A DNA stretch of 64,000 nt from an uncultured Oscillospiraceae bacterium (GCA_934613505.1 CAKTTB010000004.1:62001-126000), one strand, 5' to 3'; positions 46,602 to 55,084 are shown, counted from the stretch's first letter. Numbers and translations: made by a program. The notes: generated by a model not told the origin, from the letters alone.

Positions 46602-46894
46602 GAGCAAGCAGAGCGTACGTGAACGCGGAGAAATACACTCCGTCACCAGAACAGGCGATTTTAATTAACCGGAGCGGGCGGACGGTCGCAGATGCCAGAG
46701 CTGCCATTGACGTTGTCCGGGCATTCAAAGCCCAGTGTGACAATCGGACGTTTCTTCCGCTTCCGGGTCTTGACTACGGAAGCGCCGAAGATCAGACTGG
46801 AATCATTCGGCTGCTCGGTTCGATCTGGACAAGCGGATATGTCGCAGGCATCCGCTCGGAGCGGGCACGCAGGCGGGGAAAGGAGCAGAAATGA
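46598..46894 (+). CDS. 98-residue element protein, unknown function
   Basis: Starts in an ATGA overlap, with AGGAGG upstream. Sequence (RAYVNAEKYTPSPEQAILINRSGRTVADARAAIDVVRAFK...WTSGYVAGIRSERARRRGKEQK) matches nothing I know; basic C-terminus. Confidence 0.75.
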   Translation: MRASRAYVNAEKYTPSPEQAILINRSGRTVADARAAIDVVRAFKAQCDNRTFLPLPGLDYGSAEDQTGIIRLLGSIWTSGYVAGIRSERARRRGKEQK

Positions 46895-46995
46895 ACGAGA
46901 ACGAACTGCATCTCTGGCTGGAGTTGCTTTCACAGATGACCGAGGAAGAAAAGGCACAGTTTCTTGAACTTTTGAAACAGCTCGCACGGTTGTAA
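46891..46995 (+). CDS. 34-residue element microprotein, unknown function
   Basis: ATG at 46891 overlaps the previous stop (ATGA) with AAAGGAG upstream. Product: MNENELHLWLELLSQMTEEE followed by KAQFLELLKQLARL, a single acidic-amphipathic helix. Last gene before a terminator. Confidence 0.65.
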   Translation: MNENELHLWLELLSQMTEEEKAQFLELLKQLARL

Positions 46996-47003
46996 TCACA
47001 AAA

Positions 47004-47052
47004 ACAGGGGGGACGCAGACCATTGCGCCCCCTGTATTTTGCCCCGGAATTT
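47004..47052 (+). terminator. Terminator of the small-gene operon
   Basis: ACAGGGGG (47004-47011) pairs with CCCCCTGT (47038-47045), then ATTTTG. Confidence 0.65.
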
Positions 47053-47070
47053 TCCCCTATTTTTTCCCCT
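47050..47070. repeat. Paired TTTTCCCCT motif, right end (putative integrase arm sites)
   Basis: TTTTCCCCT at 47050-47058 and 47062-47070, 12 bases apart, as at the left end of the element. Confidence 0.55.
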
Positions 47071-47173
47071 AAGGGCTTTGCATTGCTTTGAACGCCATTG
47101 TATGCGATGAAAAGAACGCATTGATTTTCGTATGGGATTTCACATAGTTTCAAGCGATAAAACGAACTTCCAT

Positions 47174-47198
47174 AGTTCAAATCTCTCCTTCCGCGCCA
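47174..47198 (+). other. Attachment site, distal copy
   Basis: Exact 25-base copy of the tRNA-Ser(GCT) 3' end, including CCA. No tRNA body precedes it. Confidence 0.95.
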
Positions 47199-47199
47199 G

Positions 47200-47239
47200 A
47201 ACCGGCAATGTTCTTTGAGCATTGCCGGTTTTGCTTTTT
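47200..47239 (+). terminator. Original chromosomal terminator of the tRNA-Ser operon
   Basis: AACCGGCAATG (47200-47210), 9-base loop, perfect complement (47220-47230), then TTGCTTTTT. It would lie directly behind the tRNA in the unoccupied site. Confidence 0.85.
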
Positions 47240-47247
47240 AAAATGCG

Positions 47248-47290
47248 CGTCCCGGCTCCAGGCGGAGCCGGGACGGTTTTTATTTTTTCT
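47248..47290. terminator. Terminator next to the nhaC stop
   Basis: CGTCCCGGCTCC (47248-47259), 4-base loop, perfect complement (47264-47275). Plus side is followed by GTTTTTATTTTTT; minus side, for nhaC, by CGCATTTTAAAAA. Confidence 0.8.
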
Positions 47291-48593
47291 CCGGAACCAG
47301 GAACATGAACACGAGCGAGCTGAGCAGGAGCAGGTAGGGGTAGAACAGGCACGGGATGATCTGGAAGGCGGTCAGCGTCTCGCCAAGCTCTGCGCAGGCA
47401 GAGATGGCCAGCAGCATCTGCGCGCCGTAGGGGATGATGCCCTGGAAGATGCAGGAGAACGTATCGAGCAGCGACGCGCTCTTTCTGGCGCTGATGCCGT
47501 ATTCCTCACTCATCTGGCGGGCGATGGGGCCGGCCATGACGATAGCGACGGTGTTGTTGGCCGTGGCGATATCCATCGCGCCGACAAGCAGACCGATGCC
47601 CAGCTGGCCGCCCTTCTGTCCGTGGAAGATGCGGCGGATGAAGCCCAGCAGCGCTGCAAAGCCGCCGTATTCGCGGATCAGGCCGCACATGGCGGAGACA
47701 AGGACCGTGACCATGATCGTCTCGAACATGCCGGATGCGCCGCTGCCCATATTGCCGAGCAGCTCCGTCGGATGTGTCGCGCCGGTGGCGAGCATGATCA
47801 CCGTACCGGAGGCGATGCCGGTCAGGAGCACGACGAACACGTTGACGCCCGCCACGCCGCCGATGAGGACCAGAATATACGGGATCGTCTGCAGCAGATT
47901 ATAGTCCGGGATCTGCACCGCGCCGATGTCGCTGTGCAGAGAGAAGACGAGGATCATCGCCAGCGCGGCCAGCGCGGCCGGCAGGGCAATGCGGAAGTTC
48001 GTGCGGAATTTATCCTTCATCGCGCAGCCCTGCGTGTTGCAGGCGGCGATGGTCGTGTCGGAGATGAACGACAGATTGTCGCCGAACATCGCGCCGCCCA
48101 TGACGGAGCCGATGCACAGCGGCAGGCTGAAGCCCGACGCCTTCGCCACAGCGACCGCGATCGGAACGAGCAGCGTGATGGTGCCGCAGGAGGTCCCCAT
48201 GGCCGTCGAGACAAAGCAGGCAACCACGAACAGAACCGCCACGGCGAAGCGCGCCGGGATGTGCGAGAGCATGAAATATGCGACGCTCTCCGCGCTGCTG
48301 CGGCCGACGACGCCGACAAACACGCCCGCGGCCAGAAAGATCAGGATCATCGTCATGATGTTCTTATCGCCGACGCCCCTGGCCATGACCTCCAGCTTCT
48401 CGTCGAACGAAAGGCTCCTGTTCTGCAAACAGGCGACCAGGATCGCTGCCAGGAACGCCACGACGATGGGGATGTTGTAAAAGCCCATCTTGATATGCAG
48501 TCCGTATTCAAAAACAAGACCAAGCCCCAGATACAGGACCAGAAAGACGCCGATCGGCAGCAGCGCGATCGCGCGTGCGGGTTTCTTTTCCAT
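47280..48593 (-). CDS. NhaC-family Na+/H+ antiporter
   Basis: About 437 residues, 10-12 membrane helices. The stretch STAMGTSCGTITLLVPIAVAVAKASGF and GGAMFGDNLSFISDTTIAA are NhaC/COG1757 signatures. Exchanges sodium (or an organic acid such as malate/lactate in some relatives) for protons. The open frame reaches 48695, but that end lies on the promoter -35; the ATG at 48593, giving MEKKPARAIALLPIG, is preferred though its ribosome site (AGGAAGAGAG) is distant. Confidence 0.88.
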   Translation of the reverse strand: MEKKPARAIALLPIGVFLVLYLGLGLVFEYGLHIKMGFYNIPIVVAFLAAILVACLQNRSLSFDEKLEVMARGVGDKNIMTMILIFLAAGVFVGVVGRSSAESVAYFMLSHIPARFAVAVLFVVACFVSTAMGTSCGTITLLVPIAVAVAKASGFSLPLCIGSVMGGAMFGDNLSFISDTTIAACNTQGCAMKDKFRTNFRIALPAALAALAMILVFSLHSDIGAVQIPDYNLLQTIPYILVLIGGVAGVNVFVVLLTGIASGTVIMLATGATHPTELLGNMGSGASGMFETIMVTVLVSAMCGLIREYGGFAALLGFIRRIFHGQKGGQLGIGLLVGAMDIATANNTVAIVMAGPIARQMSEEYGISARKSASLLDTFSCIFQGIIPYGAQMLLAISACAELGETLTAFQIIPCLFYPYLLLLSSLVFMFLVPEKK

Positions 48594-48666
48594 ATGATTC
48601 TCTCTCTTCCTAAAAATCTGGCCCTGACTGCAGATGCAGCCGGGGCCTTCGTACATGAACTGCAAT

Positions 48667-48695
48667 ATTGTATCGGGTTTCCAGCCTTCCGTCAA
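48667..48695 (-). promoter_or_regulatory. Promoter of the NhaC-family antiporter gene
   Basis: Minus strand TTGACG (48690-48695), 17-base spacer, TACAAT (48667-48672). Confidence 0.8.
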
Positions 48696-48857
48696 GCGAA
48701 GCGCCGATTCTTTGGTGATTCTGCATAAAAATACAGTCGGGGTGGATAATGCGGGGCCGATCTACACAGAAAATTAACAGCTTTTTTACAGTTGCGGTCT
48801 GTTCAGAGCGGCAGGTTTATGATAAAATAAGAATAATTCTCGAAAAGGAGTGAGCCT

Positions 48858-50384
48858 TTGTACCAAAAAGAGGTCCTGTTTGAAAAACTGCGGGAGGCCG
48901 CGGCCTCCGTTCTGCCGATCAGCCTGATCGTGCTGCTCATCTGCTTTGTCCTCGTGCCGGTCGACACGGGGCTGATGCTCTCGTTCCTGCTTGCGACGGC
49001 TATGCTGATCCTCGGCATGGGGCTGTTCACGCTGGGCGCGGAGATGTCCATGAGCAAGATCGGCAACTATATCGGCTCCAAGCTGACAAAATCGCGCAAG
49101 CTGTGGCTGATCCTTGCGGTGAGCTTCCTGCTCGGCGTTGCCATCACCGTGGCGGAGCCGGATCTGCAGGTGCTGGCCGCGAACGTGCCGGATATCGACA
49201 AGACGGTCCTCATCCTGACGGTCTCCGTCGGCGTCGGCATTTTCCTGATGCTGTGCATGGTGCGTATCCTGTTCGGCATCTCGCTGCGGCTGCTGCTGAT
49301 CGTGTTTTACGTGCTGGTGTTCCTCGCGGCGTTCCTGTCCGATCAGGGCATCCTCGCCGTGGCGTTTGATTCCGGCGGCGTGACGACGGGGCCGATGACG
49401 GTGCCGTTTATCATGGCGCTCGGCGTCGGCGTTGCGTCCATCCGTTCCGACGAAAACGCCAAGGCGGACTCGTTCGGCCTTGTCGGCCTGTGCTCTATCG
49501 GGCCGATCGCGTCCGTCCTGCTGCTGGGCGCGATCTACCGGACGCAGCCCGCGCAGGCCGAGACGCAAACGGTCGCTGCGATCACCGATACGGTCCTGCT
49601 TGGCCGCGACTATCTGCATGCCATTCCGGAATACCTGAAGGAGGTCACGGTCGCGCTGCTGCCGATCGTTGTCTTCTTCCTGATCTTCCAGTTCGTCTCG
49701 CTGCGGCTGCGGAAGCTGCCGTTCCTGCGGGTCATGGTCGGCATTCTGTATACATACCTTGGCCTTGTTCTGTTCCTCACGGGCGTGAACGTCGGTTTCT
49801 CGCCGCTGGGCTATGTGCTGGGCGCGGCACTGACGGAGGGGTGGCGCATCTGGCTGCTGATCCCGCTGGCGATGCTCATGGGCTGGTTCATCATCAATGC
49901 AGAGCCTGCCGTCCACATCCTCAACAAGCAGGTCGAGGATCTGAGCGCCGGCGCCATTTCGGCCAGGGCGATGGGCATGAGCCTTTCCATCGCGGTCTCG
50001 GCTGCGGGCGGGCTTGCCATGTTGCGCGTTATCACCGGGATCCCGATCCTGTATTTCCTCATTCCGGGCTATTTTATCGCGCTGGCCCTGACATTCTTCG
50101 TGCCGCGTACGTTTACGGCCATCGCGTTCGACTCCGGCGGCGTCGCCTCCGGCCCACTGACGGCGACGTTCATGCTGCCGTTCGCCATGGGTGCATGTCA
50201 GGCGCTGGGCGGAAACGTCATGACAGACGCCTTCGGCCTCGTCGCGCTGGTCGCCATGATGCCGCTCATCACGGTGCAGGTCATGGGCGCGATCTATGTC
50301 GTCAAATCCCGCCGGGCCGCAGCCGAGCCTGCGCTGCCGGCGTTCGGCGACAACGAAATCATCGAACTGTGGGAGGCGTGCTGA
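48858..50384 (+). CDS. DUF1538 permease (duplicated membrane protein)
   Basis: 508 residues, about 12-14 membrane helices in two homologous halves; each half carries AFDSGGVxxGP (near residues 172 and 420) followed by a FxMAxGxG-type helix. DUF1538 proteins have been linked to cation/proton exchange (the Ump group), which is consistent but unproved here. The TTG start at 48858 has AAAAGGAG eight bases upstream. It is followed after 1 base by a PII-like gene, which suggests nitrogen- or nucleotide-sensed control of transport. Confidence 0.85.
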   Translation: MYQKEVLFEKLREAAASVLPISLIVLLICFVLVPVDTGLMLSFLLATAMLILGMGLFTLGAEMSMSKIGNYIGSKLTKSRKLWLILAVSFLLGVAITVAEPDLQVLAANVPDIDKTVLILTVSVGVGIFLMLCMVRILFGISLRLLLIVFYVLVFLAAFLSDQGILAVAFDSGGVTTGPMTVPFIMALGVGVASIRSDENAKADSFGLVGLCSIGPIASVLLLGAIYRTQPAQAETQTVAAITDTVLLGRDYLHAIPEYLKEVTVALLPIVVFFLIFQFVSLRLRKLPFLRVMVGILYTYLGLVLFLTGVNVGFSPLGYVLGAALTEGWRIWLLIPLAMLMGWFIINAEPAVHILNKQVEDLSAGAISARAMGMSLSIAVSAAGGLAMLRVITGIPILYFLIPGYFIALALTFFVPRTFTAIAFDSGGVASGPLTATFMLPFAMGACQALGGNVMTDAFGLVALVAMMPLITVQVMGAIYVVKSRRAAAEPALPAFGDNEIIELWEAC

Positions 50385-50385
50385 T

Positions 50386-51054
50386 ATGGAGCTGTATTAT
50401 ACCATTGCCGTGACCGACGCGGACCGCGGTGAAGCCATGGGCGCGCTGTACCGCGACGCCGGGCTGCCGATGATCCTCAGCATGCCAGGCCGCGGAACGG
50501 CGAAGAGCGAGCATCTGGCCGTCTACGGTCTGGATGCCGCGCCGAAGACCATCATCAGCGCCGTGACCGGTGCGCAGGAGGCCGCGCAGCTGATGAAGGC
50601 TGCCAAGCGTCGGCTTTTTATCGACATTCCCGGCAACGGCATCATGCTGACCGTTCCGCTCAAGAGCGTGGCGGGCGGCAGGACCCTTGCCTATCTTACC
50701 AACAATCCCAAAACAGGAGGAGCGCCGGATATGGAATTTCAGCACGAACTCATCGTTGTGATCTTGAATGAGGGCTGCGCCGATTACGTCATGGACGCGG
50801 CGCGCGAAGCGGGCGCCGGCGGCGGCACGGTGCTGCATGCCAAGGGGACCGGTTCGACGCGCGGCGAAAAGTTCTTCGGCGTGAGCCTTGCCGACGAAAA
50901 GGACATGGTCTATATCATCGCCCACGCGGACGAAAAAGCCGCGATCATGCGCGCGATCAGCGAAAAGGCAGGCCCCGGCACCAGGGCCGGCGCGATCTGC
51001 TTCTCGCTGCCCATCTCCTCCGTCGCCGGCCTGCGCGAGCGGGAGGAAGGCTGA
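50386..51054 (+). CDS. Tandem PII-like regulator
   Basis: 222 residues made of two PII-like (GlnB fold) domains: about 1-105 (ELYYTIAVTDADRGEAMGALYRDAGL...) and 118-220 (HELIVVILNEGCADYVMDAAREAGAGGGTVLHAKG). The second retains the GGGTVLxAKG stretch before the T-loop; the uridylylated tyrosine of GlnB is not seen in an equivalent position. GGGAGG precedes the ATG. Paired with the DUF1538 permease it likely senses a nucleotide or metabolite and gates transport. Confidence 0.82.
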   Translation: MELYYTIAVTDADRGEAMGALYRDAGLPMILSMPGRGTAKSEHLAVYGLDAAPKTIISAVTGAQEAAQLMKAAKRRLFIDIPGNGIMLTVPLKSVAGGRTLAYLTNNPKTGGAPDMEFQHELIVVILNEGCADYVMDAAREAGAGGGTVLHAKGTGSTRGEKFFGVSLADEKDMVYIIAHADEKAAIMRAISEKAGPGTRAGAICFSLPISSVAGLREREEG

Positions 51055-51109
51055 CGCACTGCCCAAACAGCATGTTCTGTTCTTAGCGGCAATACTTCGA
51101 ACCTGTTTG

Positions 51110-51140
51110 TAGGGGACGATGCCCACATCGTCCCGCTGTA
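51110..51140. repeat. Intergenic palindrome, TGTAGGGG family
   Basis: GGGACGATG (51113-51121), CCCA, CATCGTCCC (51126-51134), flanked by TGTA and CTGTA. Confidence 0.7.
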
Positions 51141-51177
51141 GAGATTACGTAGTTGCCGTAAGCTTCCGTAAAATCGG

Positions 51178-51213
51178 TCTGTAGGGGTCGATGTAGGCAT
51201 CGACCCCTACAGA
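51178..51213. repeat. Intergenic palindrome, TGTAGGGG family
   Basis: TCTGTAGGGGTCGATG (51178-51193), 4-base centre, perfect 16-base complement (51198-51213). Same ends as the neighbour at 51110 but a different core, so probably mobile-derived miniature elements rather than terminators. Confidence 0.8.
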
Positions 51214-51264
51214 CAAAACGGAAGGTTTTCAGCACAGAATGGACATTGATGTTTCTGATAAATC

Positions 51265-51305
51265 AAACAGCCGCTGCTTTCATCCGAAAGCAACGGCTGT
51301 TTTTA
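51265..51305. terminator. Terminator after proS
   Basis: AAACAGCCG-TGCTTT pairs with AAAGCA-CGGCTGTTT (51265-51280 with 51287-51303), one mismatch, with T-runs on the plus strand and TTTGATT on the minus strand. Confidence 0.8.
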
Positions 51306-51312
51306 TGATCAT

Positions 51313-52749
51313 TTAGTACGCAATGCCCCAGTAGATCATCTTCTTGGCGGGCTTGCCGCAGATCGGGCAAGTTTCGCCGAGATGCTCCTGCTTCAAGGGC
51401 ATGCAGCGGGAGGACATACCGCCCTCTTCCTTCATCTTCAGCTCGCATTCCAGCTCGCCGCACCACATGGTTTTGATGAAGCCGCCGTGCTCGGCCTGCA
51501 GCTTCTTGGCCTCTTCGAGCGAGTGCGCCTCAAAGATGTGGCTGTCGAGGTTCTGTTTGGCCTTTTCATACATGCCCTTCTGCACCAGCTCCAGCTGCTC
51601 CTTGACGGCAGCCTCAAGGCCCTCAAGGGCGACGACGGTCTTTTCACCGTCATTGCGGCGGACGAGGACGCACTGACCGGCCTCAATATCGCGCGGGCCG
51701 ATCTCAACGCGCACGGGCACACCCTTCATCTCATACTGCGCGCACTTCCAGCCCATCGAATTGTCGGAATCGTCCATCTTGACGCGCAGGCCTGCGGCGG
51801 CCAGACGGTCGCGCAGCTCGGCTGCCTTTTCCAGAACGCCTGCCTTGTGCATGGCGACGGGCAGGACGATGACCTGCACGGGTGCGATCTTGGGCGGCAG
51901 GACGAGGCCGTTGTTGTCGCCGTGTGCCATGATGACGGCGCCGATCATGCGCGTGGTGGAGCCCCAGGAGGTCTGGAACGGATACTGGAGCTTGTTGTCG
52001 CGGCCGGTGAAGGTCACGTTGTAGGCGCGGGAGAACTTGTCGCCGAAGTAGTGGCTCGTCGCGCCCTGCAGCGCCTTGTGGTCCTTCATGAGGCACTCGA
52101 CGGTGTAGGTGGCTTCCGCGCCGGCGAACTTCTCCTTCTCGGTCTTCTGGCCGGGAACGACGGGGATGGCGAGGACGTTCTCAAAGAAATCGGCGTAGCA
52201 CTTCAGCTGCTGCTCGGTCTCGTGGATGGCCTCCTCGGCGGTCTCGTGGATGGTATGACCCTCCTGCCACCAGAACTCTCTGGAACGCAGGAACGGGCGG
52301 GTCGTCTTTTCCCAGCGGATGACGGAACACCACTGATTATAGAGCATCGGCAGCTCACGGTAGGTCTGCAGGACGCGGGACCAGTGGTCGCAGAACATCG
52401 TCTCGGACGTCGGGCGGAAGGCCAGACGCTCCTCGAGCTTTTCGCTGCCGCCCATCGTGACCCACGCGACCTCCGGTGCGAAGCCGTTGACCAGCTCGCC
52501 CTCTTTCTTGAGCAGGCTCTCGGGGATCAGGACCGGCATGGCCACATTCTCGTGGCCGGTCTTTTTGAACTCGCCGTCCATGATGCGCTGGATGTTCTCC
52601 CAGATCGCATAGCCATACGGCCGCAGGATCGTAAAGCCCTTGACCGACGCGTATTCAACCAGCTCCGCCTTGCGGCAGATATCGGTGTACCACTGGGCAA
52701 AATCGACCTCCATATCGGTGATCTGCTCCACTTTCTTCTCTTTTGCCAT
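51313..52749 (-). CDS. proS: Prolyl-tRNA synthetase, eukaryote/archaeon-like type
   Basis: 478 residues. Class II core with motif 2 WEKTTRPFLRSREFWWQEGHT and motif 3 GSTTRMIGAVIMAHGD, anticodon-binding domain, then a C-terminal zinc-type domain (MWCGELEC...CPICGKP) ending in IYWGIAY, typical of the short form without the bacterial editing insert. MAKEKK at 52749 has AGGA nine bases upstream; the ATG at 52755 is too close to it. No T-box leader was seen in the ~100 bases upstream. Confidence 0.96.
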   Translation of the reverse strand: MAKEKKVEQITDMEVDFAQWYTDICRKAELVEYASVKGFTILRPYGYAIWENIQRIMDGEFKKTGHENVAMPVLIPESLLKKEGELVNGFAPEVAWVTMGGSEKLEERLAFRPTSETMFCDHWSRVLQTYRELPMLYNQWCSVIRWEKTTRPFLRSREFWWQEGHTIHETAEEAIHETEQQLKCYADFFENVLAIPVVPGQKTEKEKFAGAEATYTVECLMKDHKALQGATSHYFGDKFSRAYNVTFTGRDNKLQYPFQTSWGSTTRMIGAVIMAHGDNNGLVLPPKIAPVQVIVLPVAMHKAGVLEKAAELRDRLAAAGLRVKMDDSDNSMGWKCAQYEMKGVPVRVEIGPRDIEAGQCVLVRRNDGEKTVVALEGLEAAVKEQLELVQKGMYEKAKQNLDSHIFEAHSLEEAKKLQAEHGGFIKTMWCGELECELKMKEEGGMSSRCMPLKQEHLGETCPICGKPAKKMIYWGIAY

Positions 52750-52863
52750 ATCCATTCATCCTTTCGGAAGTACTTCAAAATTACTTTTCCAGTCAATGCT
52801 ATTATTCTATCACACTTGTCAAGCGTCTGTACATAAGATGGAGTGATTGGAGGAGCGTTTGCC

Positions 52864-53031
52864 ATGTCTGTTTTTTGTATTCCGCTCGACGCGGCGACGG
52901 AGCAGTTCTATCGCTCCGTCGCCCGTGCAGCCGGTCTGCCGCTGGAGCAGGTGCTGCACGATGCTTTGTTTAAGCTCGCGGGGGAGCTGTCGCTCGAGGC
53001 GCTGGCCCGCAGCAATTCCGGCACGAAATAA
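52864..53031 (+). CDS. 55-residue conserved-looking small protein, unknown function
   Basis: ATG at 52864 with GGAGGAG eight bases before. Product: MSVFCIPLDAATEQFYRSVA, then RAAGLPLEQVLHDALFKLAG and a short tail. The beta-strand then two helices pattern recalls ribbon-helix-helix antitoxins, but I do not recognise the family. It stands alone between proS and sdaA. Confidence 0.6.
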   Translation: MSVFCIPLDAATEQFYRSVARAAGLPLEQVLHDALFKLAGELSLEALARSNSGTK

Positions 53032-53116
53032 GGTTGTATTTTGCATATTTCTCTGCTATAGTTATACTGAAAGAATTTCGGGATTTTTTCAGTATAAGAA
53101 ACCGGAGGAATACATC

Positions 53117-54358
53117 ATGAAATCGATTCGTGATTTGTATAAAGTAGGAAAAGGCCCGTCCAGTTCGCATACCATGGGGCCGGAGCGCGCCGCAAAAATC
53201 TTCAAGCAGGAAAATCCGGACGCGGACCGGTACGAGGTCACGCTCTACGGCTCGCTGTCGCTGACCGGCGTCGGCCACGGCACGGACCGCGTGCTGTCTG
53301 AGGTCCTGTCTCCCACGCCGGCGGAGATTATCTTCTCCGACAAGAACCCGGACGATCTCAGGCACCCGAACACCATGGACTTCGCCGCGTTCAAGGACGG
53401 CGCGCAGACGGCCGGCATGCGCGTGGAGTCCATCGGCGGCGGCGATATCGTCATCGAGGGCCGCGAGGCGCAGGGCACCGACGAGACCTATCCGGAAAAC
53501 TCCTTCGCGGAGATCGCCCAGTACTGTAAGTGGCGCTACATCTCCCTGCGTGAGTATGTGGAACTGAACGAGGGCGCGGAGATCTGGTCGTTTCTGGAGG
53601 AGATCTGGAGCACCATGCGCGCCGAGGTCGAAGCGGGACTGGAGGCGACCGGCGTTCTGCCGGGCGGATTGAACGTGCAGCGCAAGGCAAAATACCTGTA
53701 TGACCGCCAGCATTCGCAGGAGATCCCGCAGGTGCGCGAGCTGCAGCTGGTCTGCGCCTACGCCTTTGCCGCCGCCGAGCAGAACGCGGACAACGGCACC
53801 ATCGTCACCGCGCCGACCTGCGGCAGCTGCGGTGTTCTGCCGGCCGTGCTCATGTACCTGCAGGGCAAATACCATTATTCCGATCTGCGCATGGCGCACG
53901 CGCTGGGCGTGGCCGGCATCATCGGCAATCTCATCCGGCGCAACGCGTCCATTTCCGGCGCCGAATGCGGCTGTCAGGCGGAGATCGGCTCGGCCTGTTC
54001 CATGGCGGCGGCCGCCATGTGCGAGCTGATGGAGTTCCCGATCGAGCAGATCGAGTACGCCGCCGAGATCGCCATGGAGCACCATCTGGGCCTCACCTGC
54101 GACCCCATCTGCGGTCTTGTGCAGATCCCCTGCATCGAACGCAACGCCGTCGCCGCCAAGCGCGCCATCGACTCTGCAAATCTGGCGCACATGCTGGTCG
54201 GTACAAGAACGATCTCCTTTGATATGGTCGTGCGAACGATGTATGAGACCGGCATCAGCATGAACCGCGCCTTCCGCGAGACGAGCGAGGGCGGCCTCGC
54301 CCGGCTCTACAGCCGCCGCGCCGGCTCGACCGTCCCGGCTGCACCGACAGCAAAGTAA
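53117..54358 (+). CDS. sdaA: L-serine ammonia-lyase, iron-sulfur type, single chain
   Basis: 413 residues. Deaminates L-serine to pyruvate and ammonia. KVGKGPSSSHTMGP at the N-terminus (beta domain), TAPTCGSCGVLPAVLMY and CDPICGLVQIPCIERN in the alpha domain give the cysteines for the oxygen-sensitive [4Fe-4S] cluster. The beta and alpha parts are fused as in E. coli SdaA. CCGGAGGAA precedes the ATG; open frame upstream is not coding. A terminator follows. Confidence 0.95.
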   Translation: MKSIRDLYKVGKGPSSSHTMGPERAAKIFKQENPDADRYEVTLYGSLSLTGVGHGTDRVLSEVLSPTPAEIIFSDKNPDDLRHPNTMDFAAFKDGAQTAGMRVESIGGGDIVIEGREAQGTDETYPENSFAEIAQYCKWRYISLREYVELNEGAEIWSFLEEIWSTMRAEVEAGLEATGVLPGGLNVQRKAKYLYDRQHSQEIPQVRELQLVCAYAFAAAEQNADNGTIVTAPTCGSCGVLPAVLMYLQGKYHYSDLRMAHALGVAGIIGNLIRRNASISGAECGCQAEIGSACSMAAAAMCELMEFPIEQIEYAAEIAMEHHLGLTCDPICGLVQIPCIERNAVAAKRAIDSANLAHMLVGTRTISFDMVVRTMYETGISMNRAFRETSEGGLARLYSRRAGSTVPAAPTAK

Positions 54359-54366
54359 AAAAAGTG

Positions 54367-54418
54367 ACCGTCCGGCAGAATGCGGGTGCAGACCCACAGC
54401 CCGCCGGACGGTTTTCTG
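54367..54418 (+). terminator. Terminator after sdaA
   Basis: ACCGTCCGGC (54367-54376) pairs with GCCGGACGGT (54403-54412), then TTTCTG. Confidence 0.75.
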
Positions 54419-54528
54419 CCGGAAACAGAATCACAGCATTTCATGCGGTGAGGAAGGAGAATATATCGGACAGATTGGCATTCAGTGCGATCCCCCCTGC
54501 CGAGCGCAGCGGGACAGGACGCCTGGCC

Positions 54529-54874
54529 CTAGTTGATGCAGACATAGACAGCATTCGGGTTCTCTGCTGTCATCTGCCAGAAGGGATATTTGATAATGGC
54601 CGGGGTATTATAGCCGACACCAAGTTCCAGAGACAGAAGCTTCTGACCCTTACGGGCGCGGAGAAAATCGCTGTACCGCTCTGCACTGGAACAGGCCGTA
54701 GCCGCCCTGCGTATAGAACAGCCGCTTTTTGCCAAAGCCCGCCTTCTGGAAGCAGTGGTCCACATTGGTGGTCAGCACAAAATAGTCCTTGTCTTTTACC
54801 AGCGCCAGAAACGCTTCATACACCGGCCTGAGCGCGTCCTGATAGCGGTTGACCCAGATGCTGCTTTCCCGCAA
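54529..54874 (-). pseudogene. Sir2-family NAD-dependent deacetylase remnant
   Basis: On the minus strand one frame reads INxxxYxxALRPVYEAFLALVKDKDYFVLTTNVDHCFQ...YTQGGYGLFQC, and after a shift the next frame reads RYSDFLRARKGQKLLSLELGVGYNTPAIIKYPFWQM to the stop at 54529. These are successive parts of a bacterial Sir2-like protein (TTNVD is the NAD/substrate motif). The N-terminal Rossmann part and the zinc-binding CxxC module between the two pieces are missing, so it is dead. Confidence 0.75.
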
Positions 54875-55084
54875 GCCCTACGCGCCGCTCAGGTCGCTCC
54901 TCAGCGTTGCCCTATCCTGCGCATAGGTAAAGCATGATTATTGTAAGTTACCGTTGGGTGCGAGTCAAGAACTGCTGCAATGTTTGTAAGAGTTACTTCC
55001 GGGCACTTTTTTGCAAGATTAACTTCAGCCCGACCGCCCATCCAACCGGAATTTAGTTTTTCTATTGAGGAAGGAGTTGGAGAT

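Larger units (their letters stand above)
39574..47198. mobile_element. 7.6-kb integrative element in tRNA-Ser(GCT), satellite or PICI-like
   Basis: Bounded by a 25-bp direct repeat (39574-39598 and 47174-47198). Contents in order: integrase and CI-like repressor (minus strand), divergent excisionase-like and HTH genes, two replisome-organizer-type genes, two sigma-region-4-like paralogs, a Fic-like/XRE pair (minus strand), a structured leader RNA and five small genes. No capsid, terminase, portal, holin or relaxase is seen. The int-repressor / xis-rep divergent layout resembles Gram-positive phage-inducible islands. Borders are well supported; the class is inferred. Confidence 0.9.

Noticed and set aside
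52756..52863. T-box leader upstream of proS
   Set aside because: The space is only about 100 bases and lacks the T-box core and a terminator, so none is claimed.
52847..53116. 90-codon upstream extension of the serine dehydratase frame
   Set aside because: The extension is Arg/Ser-rich, overlaps a better small gene and a promoter region, while the ATG at 53117 has an ideal ribosome site and gives the known N-terminus.
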